Shown here one piece after another: positions 15,788 to 19,539 of a stretch of 19,539 nucleotides of DNA. The notes below the pieces were generated by a model, which saw only the letters and a program-made list of their open reading frames with translations, had not been told where the DNA came from and made no database searches. The stretch comes from Bacteroidota bacterium. GTDB taxonomy: Bacteria > Bacteroidota > Bacteroidia > Bacteroidales > JAAUTT01. The stretch covers positions 1 to 19,539 of the forward strand of contig JAEYWD010000056.1 in the NCBI GenBank assembly GCA_023429135.1. The letters run 5' to 3'. A program made the position numbers and the translations under genes. Every line of letters begins with the position of its first letter. Positions within the stretch are counted from its first letter, which is position 1.

Positions 15788-16330
15788 ATGCAACAACCTG
15801 ACATTTCAGAATTATTAAAAGAATGCAGAGGGCAGAATGAAACAGCCTTCCGGCGGTTAGTTGAAATGTATCAGAGTATGGTTTATACGTTTGCTTTTCG
15901 TATGCTTTGCAACGAGGATGATGCTAAAGATGCCGTTCAGGAAACATTTATTAAGGTTTGGAAAAACATTCATAAATACGATCCGGACCTCAAGTTTTCA
16001 ACCTGGCTCTTCGCTATTGCGTCTAACCATTGCTGCGATAAGCTGCGGTTCAGAAAAAGAAGGCAAAATACTGATAATATAGAATCAATCCATTTTGCCT
16101 TACTGACCGATAATTTGGAGACTACTGTCAGTAATTCCGATTTAGCTAAAACAATTCATTCATTAACGGACAAACTGACACCAAAGCAGAAGTTAATTTT
16201 CACTCTTCGCGACCTACAGGAGTTGGAAGTGGAAGAAGTTGAAAAAATTACGGGGATGTCGGCCGCAAAGATTAAAAGTAACCTTTACCTGGCGCGGCAA
16301 TTTATCAAAGAACAACTTGAAAAATATTAA
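15788..16330 (+). CDS. ECF-type RNA polymerase sigma factor
   Basis: Using the ATG at 15788 gives 180 residues. Region 2 is clear: FRRLVEMYQSMVYTFAFRML, DAKDAVQETFIKVWKNI, then FSTWLFAIASNHCCDKLR. Region 4 is LTPKQKLIFTLRDLQELEVEEVEKITGMSAAKIKSNLYLARQFI, with the usual helix-turn-helix. There is no region 1 or 3, as expected for an extracytoplasmic-function sigma factor. A TTG six codons upstream in frame is a less likely start. The gene is two bases from the next one, so it is operonic with a small membrane protein and a lipoprotein that may sense or be controlled by envelope state. The regulon is unknown. Confidence 0.93.
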   Translation: MQQPDISELLKECRGQNETAFRRLVEMYQSMVYTFAFRMLCNEDDAKDAVQETFIKVWKNIHKYDPDLKFSTWLFAIASNHCCDKLRFRKRRQNTDNIESIHFALLTDNLETTVSNSDLAKTIHSLTDKLTPKQKLIFTLRDLQELEVEEVEKITGMSAAKIKSNLYLARQFIKEQLEKY

Positions 16331-16332
16331 GC

Positions 16333-16743
16333 ATGGAAAAAGATGAACTGAAATATAACGAACTGATTGGTAAACTCAGGAGCAACGAGCCCATATTGGA
16401 TAACCCGGAAGAGCTAACCGAGAAAATAATGTGGTCGTTAAACAAGAAGGATAGTAAGATTACAAAAGTTATTATCCTTGCACGGCCCTGGCTTTCGGCG
16501 GCAGCCATATTTCTGGTTGCGCTTTTTATTTATCAGAATAACGATGCTCCTGTTGAAAAAGTTAAAACGATACCTGTTGCCACCAACAGGGAAAAGCCTG
16601 AACACGATTGTCTGGCTGGTCTCAGGAATGGAAAAATAAATCGCAGAATACTGTTCCAGACCTACCAATGCTACCAGAAACAATCAGAAGAAAAGCGCTC
16701 GAGTACCGAACAATTAATGATGAAGTATCAGCAAAAATTTTAA
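16333..16743 (+). CDS. Small single-helix membrane protein, candidate anti-sigma factor
   Basis: The product has 136 residues. An acidic/basic cytoplasmic N-terminus of about 45 residues (with NPEELTEKIMWSLNKKD) is followed by one membrane helix at about 52-68 (WLSAAAIFLVALFIYQ) and a charged periplasmic tail of about 65 residues with two cysteines (C93, C113). No HxxxCxxC zinc anti-sigma motif is present. The position directly after an ECF sigma gene (two-base gap) and the topology N-in/one helix/C-out suggest an anti-sigma factor of a non-zinc type; this is inference. The tail has no recognised domain. It ends 11 bases before the lipoprotein gene. Confidence 0.6.
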   Translation: MEKDELKYNELIGKLRSNEPILDNPEELTEKIMWSLNKKDSKITKVIILARPWLSAAAIFLVALFIYQNNDAPVEKVKTIPVATNREKPEHDCLAGLRNGKINRRILFQTYQCYQKQSEEKRSSTEQLMMKYQQKF

Positions 16744-16754
16744 ATCATACCGCC

Positions 16755-17876
16755 ATGAAAAAATTTAATTACCTCCTTGTGTTTAGTTTAGCCATAACCA
16801 TTTTTGCATGTAAGGATGGCAAAGATCCAAAATACCTTACCGTAATAAATACCGATGGTTCATGTTATAAAGTCATCGAATCTATTGCCGACTCAGCTTT
16901 CATCGTAGGCGACACTGCTAAAAGTAATCCTTTCGGAGTGCAACTCGACTCAGCCTGGGCAATATCCTGGCGTTATATCACACCCGAATACCAAACCAAT
17001 TGGCCGCTTAAAAAATGGGAATGGGACACAGCTCATAAACAGGAAGCTTTAAAGGTAAAAGCCATCAGAAACTACAGTTCGGTGGATGAGATGTCGAAAA
17101 AATTCAGATTTTCGAACGATCATCGATGGAGTACAATAGTTCCCCGATACAAATTCGAAAAGAAGTTCCGCTGGTTTTATACTTACTATGTTTACAGTGA
17201 ATTATATCCTAAAATAAAAACATACGATAAGATCCCTTTTGATAAGCATTTAACAAAAGAAGAAGCAGAATTCTGGTTCAATGGAGACCTGGATTTAATA
17301 AAAGGAATGAACGGCATTGAAATTAAAGAGGAAACAAAAAGTGTTGAACAGAACTTTAACCTCTGGTTTGAACACAATGTATGGGAAGAAGAAATGGATG
17401 TACTTATGAATAACTATCATCTTCTTAAAAATCCGCCTGTAACAAAGGAAAACCTGAGTGTAATGAAAGATAGCCTGTTTGAATTCTATGAGGCTAAAAA
17501 GAATGACAAAGATTATAAAGACCAGGGGCTGACATATTTTCTCGACCAATATTATAAGACCAAAGCTTACACTGAACTAAGTAATAGGGCAGAAAATCCG
17601 CTGAAAGCTTACGAAGACAGCATCGGAAAAGAAGCATTCACAAAATACTTCGAAACCTCCATAAATTATAACCTGCTGTTACCCGGAAAAATCCTCGAAG
17701 CAAAAAACGCAATTCCACACGGCGACACCCTAAAATTTAACCTCGACGCCTATCGCATGACCTACAAAGATTACGAGATAAAAGCCACCTCGCGCAAAAC
17801 AAATACCTGGGCATTTTGGGTAACGGGAATAATAATAGTGCTGGCGATTGGGAGTTTGTTTGTAAAGAAGAGGTAA
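16755..17876 (+). CDS. Putative lipoprotein with C-terminal transmembrane helix
   Basis: Starting at the ATG at 16755 gives 373 residues. Residues 1-19 form a lipoprotein signal (MKKFNYLLVFSLAITIFAC, lipobox IFAC, C19). An open frame continues upstream into the preceding gene, but that extension would bury the lipobox, so it is rejected. The body is rich in W, Y, K and E (for example WPLKKWEWD, RWFYTYYVYSELYP, NFNLWFEHNVWEEEMD) with no domain I recognise. The end is a predicted membrane helix (about 352-369) followed by VKKR. A lipid anchor plus a C-terminal helix in one protein is unusual. It is third in the sigma operon, so it may be the envelope component of that regulatory unit. Confidence 0.65.
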   Translation: MKKFNYLLVFSLAITIFACKDGKDPKYLTVINTDGSCYKVIESIADSAFIVGDTAKSNPFGVQLDSAWAISWRYITPEYQTNWPLKKWEWDTAHKQEALKVKAIRNYSSVDEMSKKFRFSNDHRWSTIVPRYKFEKKFRWFYTYYVYSELYPKIKTYDKIPFDKHLTKEEAEFWFNGDLDLIKGMNGIEIKEETKSVEQNFNLWFEHNVWEEEMDVLMNNYHLLKNPPVTKENLSVMKDSLFEFYEAKKNDKDYKDQGLTYFLDQYYKTKAYTELSNRAENPLKAYEDSIGKEAFTKYFETSINYNLLLPGKILEAKNAIPHGDTLKFNLDAYRMTYKDYEIKATSRKTNTWAFWVTGIIIVLAIGSLFVKKR

Positions 17877-17898
17877 GAACTCCCTATACATCGAAATT

Positions 17899-18212
17899 AA
17901 GAGTTTGGATGTTATAACTCAAAGTTCGGATGTTGTAGCTTGGAGCTTAATCTTGTACCTTAGTGTTTGGATGTTGTTCCTGAAAGCTTGGTCCTTGTTC
18001 CTTGGGGTTTGGATGTCGCTCCTTAGAGTTTGGATATTGCAGCCTGGAGTTTGGATCTTATACCTTAAAGCTTGGATCTTGTAGCTTGGAGCATAAATCT
18101 TTTACCTTAGTGTTTGGATGTTGTTTTTTAGAGCTTGGATGTTGTTCCACAAAGTTCGGATTTTGTTCCTGAAAGCCTGGATGGAGTTCCTTAAAGTTGG
18201 GCGTTATCCGCC
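17899..18212. repeat. 15-unit, 21-bp degenerate tandem array filling a convergent gap
   Basis: The 360-base gap between the lipoprotein gene and the minus-strand gene is almost wholly an array of fourteen 21-base units and one 20-base unit (17941-17960). The consensus unit is TAGAGTTTGGAT followed by GTTGTTCCT. The most stable words are AG-T-TTGGAT and TTGT-CCT. A block of three units at 17920-17981 is closely repeated at 18066-18128, about 147 bases (seven units) away, so part of the array was duplicated as a segment. Each unit shows a faint inner 7-base step (TT at positions 3-4 of each third). No spacer/repeat alternation exists, so it is not CRISPR. All frames contain stops. Confidence 0.85.
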
Positions 18213-18236
18213 AGAATTATGTTTTTTCTATCATAA

Positions 18237-18785
18237 TTAATTCAGCAACAACCCCAGCAACAACCCTACTGTTAATCCTCCCGCTCCAAATGCTATGGAG
18301 TTTTTGATACGCTTTTTACGGTCGGCGGCCAACAGCTTTTGAGCTTCGTTTATTTGGGTAATTGCCGCATTGAGGTTGGTATTAACTTTTGTAAGATCGT
18401 TGGAAAGCTCACCCAAGCGGTTGCCCGTTTTGTCGATAAAAGAGGCTGAAGAAAAAGCAAGTGAGTCGAATTGTGCTTTAAGTTGATTGTATTCCAGATC
18501 CTGCTGTTCGATGCGGCGGCTTTGCAATTCAACCAGATTTTCGTACGTACTGAAGACCTGACGCACATTTACATCACGACCTTTCCATTTGTCATAGGCA
18601 GATTGATAGATGGAAAATGTCTTCTTGTTTAACAGATACACCGAATCGCATTGAATTACCAGTGTATCGCCATTTCCGGTAAGAAAACTTGATACAGTAA
18701 CACAGTCGGCCTCTTTAAAAATCTGCTGACCATAAGCATTATAGGTCAGAACCAAAACAACAGCAATAACTAAAATCCTTTTCAT
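18237..18785 (-). CDS. Secreted coiled-coil protein with C-terminal hydrophobic tail
   Basis: I do not recognise the family. The product has 182 residues. A signal peptide covers residues 1-19 (MKRILVIAVVLVLTYNAYG). A short domain with two cysteines (C28, C46) contains SFLTGNGDTLVIQCDSVYLLNKKT, resembling a small beta unit. Residues about 75-158 are a coiled coil (ELQSRRIEQQDLEYNQLKAQ and later helices). The C-terminus (163-182) is a glycine-rich hydrophobic helix, FGAGGLTVGLLLGLLLN, preceded by DRKKRIK, so it probably anchors in the inner membrane facing the periplasm. It follows a second coiled-coil gene in the same direction, across a repeat-containing 119-base gap. Confidence 0.65.
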   Translation of the reverse strand: MKRILVIAVVLVLTYNAYGQQIFKEADCVTVSSFLTGNGDTLVIQCDSVYLLNKKTFSIYQSAYDKWKGRDVNVRQVFSTYENLVELQSRRIEQQDLEYNQLKAQFDSLAFSSASFIDKTGNRLGELSNDLTKVNTNLNAAITQINEAQKLLAADRKKRIKNSIAFGAGGLTVGLLLGLLLN

Positions 18786-18822
18786 TGTACAATTCTATTT
18801 AGAAAAATCTCTCAACTGACAA

Positions 18823-18903
18823 CCAATGAACATCAATGACCCAATGACTTTTCAATCCTTCATTTTCTCTATTTCTTTCATTCCCTTCATTCCCTTCATT
18901 CTT
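18823..18903. repeat. Nonamer stutter hairpin between the two coiled-coil genes
   Basis: AATGA occurs three times on the left (18825, 18835, 18843; mean step 9). On the right, 9-base units TTCATTTTC, TCTATTTCT, TTCATTCCC, TTCATTCCC, TTCATTCTT run from 18859 to 18903, ending one base before the stop codon of the upstream gene. Left AATGA and right TCATT words are complementary, as in the heptad elements elsewhere in the window, but with a 9-base step. Confidence 0.6.
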
Positions 18904-18904
18904 T

Positions 18905-19291
18905 TCACTTCTTCCTCACCACGGGAATCTCAGGAAGCTCCTCACCAACAAGTTCAATTTCTTTGTAAAGCTGCCTCAAACGCTCGCGGATACTGTCGCG
19001 TTTGGCAGCAAACTTCTGCTCGTTCACCCTTTTCTCGAGGTCTAAAATTTCAACACGGCCCTGAATATCGAGAATATAAGATTTAAACCGATGGATATCA
19101 ATCTGAAGGGAATCGATTTTCGCACGGGAACTTTCAATTATTTTCAGGGAAGTATTGAGATTTTTCTCAGCCTCATCCAGCTTTTTAGCAGCATCGCGAA
19201 GATTTCGTCCTGAGAAGAGAAAGCTGTTAATAATTAAAACAAGCACTCCTGCAGCTAAAAAATAGAGTATAATGCGTTCCTTTGGGTTCAT
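18905..19291 (-). CDS. Membrane-anchored coiled-coil protein
   Basis: I do not recognise the family. The product has 128 residues. Residues 1-7 are polar, followed by one membrane helix at about 8-26 (ILYFLAAGVLVLIINSFLF). The rest is almost continuous coiled coil: DAAKKLDEAEKNLNTSLKII, IDSLQIDIHRFKSYILDIQG and RDSIRERLRQLYKEIELVGE. It ends in a proline-containing basic tail (LPEIPVVRKK). The topology is probably N-in, with the coiled coil in the periplasm. It precedes the other coiled-coil gene in the same direction and may be co-transcribed with it, suggesting a joint envelope role; this is inference. Confidence 0.6.
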   Translation of the reverse strand: MNPKERIILYFLAAGVLVLIINSFLFSGRNLRDAAKKLDEAEKNLNTSLKIIESSRAKIDSLQIDIHRFKSYILDIQGRVEILDLEKRVNEQKFAAKRDSIRERLRQLYKEIELVGEELPEIPVVRKK

Positions 19292-19453
19292 AAGTTCTGA
19301 AGTTGTTAGTTTCTATTCGGGTTCATTTAATTTGACCATTTCAAATTCCCAATAAAAGTATGACATTTGAGGAAAATTTCAATTTTCTACTTTAAACAGA
19401 TTTAATGTAAATATTGAAAATTATTGTTGTCCGGTAAATATTCATCATGAATG

Positions 19454-19535
19454 AATTATTTAGATTTACCTGCGGTGAGACCGGCTTTGCCTAAGTTCTC
19501 ACTTCGTTCGAAATGACATTCAATTATTTAGGTTT
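19454..19535. repeat. REP-like palindromic element between near-identical 14-base direct repeats
   Basis: AATTATTTAGATTT (19454-19467) recurs as AATTATTTAGGTTT (19522-19535), 13 of 14 matching, 68 bases apart. Between them GTGAGA (19475-19480) pairs with TCTCAC (19497-19502). The segment TCTCACTTCGTTCGAAATGACA has the look of a dispersed palindromic repeat found in many bacterial genomes. The window ends just after, so a further repeat unit cannot be excluded. The rest of 19292-19453 is AT-rich with no recognised promoter or gene. Confidence 0.5.
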
Positions 19536-19539
19536 GGGG

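Noticed and set aside
16608..16754. N-terminal extension of the lipoprotein frame into the preceding gene
   Set aside because: The extension overlaps the candidate anti-sigma gene in another frame and would bury the lipobox at C19; the ATG at 16755 yields a standard lipoprotein signal.
17899..18212. Tandem array as a CRISPR locus
   Set aside because: Units are contiguous 21-base degenerate copies with no unique spacers, and no cas genes are nearby.

Overview
The window looks like chromosomal DNA from a member of the Bacteroidota, probably a Bacteroidales/Marinilabiliales-type lineage; the exact family is uncertain. The evidence is a CoaBC tail coupled to a PorD-type (DUF4835) type IX secretion protein, a recF-DUF721 pair, a SecA of about 1,100 residues, promoter-like TAnnTTTG boxes, and many lipoprotein or signal-peptide products. 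No tRNA, rRNA, CRISPR array, transposase or phage gene is visible.

Layout. 1-1024 (+): the end of coaBC, then porD. 1095-2066 (-): a Tat-signal aldo/keto reductase. 2300-5147 (+): a DapF-fold protein with a good Bacteroidota promoter, then an exported oligoendopeptidase F ending in a strong terminator. 5295-6614 (+): a secreted (alpha/alpha)6-type putative glycosidase. 6836-7168 (+): a small conserved-looking protein. 7241-8811 (-): a DEAD-box RNA helicase overlapping a VF530-family gene. 8872-9327 (-): an SRPBCC protein. 9430-10834 (-): recF coupled to a DUF721/DciA-like gene. 11118-12005 (+): a solitary Mrr-type restriction endonuclease, more AT-rich than its neighbours. 12200-15499 (-): secA. 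15788-17876 (+): an ECF sigma factor, a small one-helix membrane protein (candidate anti-sigma) and a lipoprotein with a C-terminal membrane helix. 18237-19291 (-): two coiled-coil envelope proteins of unknown role.

Most genes are housekeeping: cofactor synthesis, secretion (PorD, SecA), DNA repair and replication (RecF, DUF721), RNA remodelling and peptide turnover. The accessory parts are the Mrr endonuclease, the sigma operon and the 3' coiled-coil pair.

The two most unusual observations are these. First, the DapF-like protein has serine at both catalytic cysteine positions (S73, S224) while the other active-site residues I could line up are kept. Second, the intergenic gaps carry 'stutter' repeats: short words repeated with an exact 7-bp step (one locus 9 bp, one 21 bp = 3 x 7). 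Each locus uses a different word, and in several cases the words are followed by the complementary words, so the whole could fold as a hairpin with paired blocks separated by regular mismatches. A 15-unit, 21-bp degenerate array fills the convergent gap at 17899-18212. I know of no named element family with this design; whether it is described elsewhere needs a genome-wide search.
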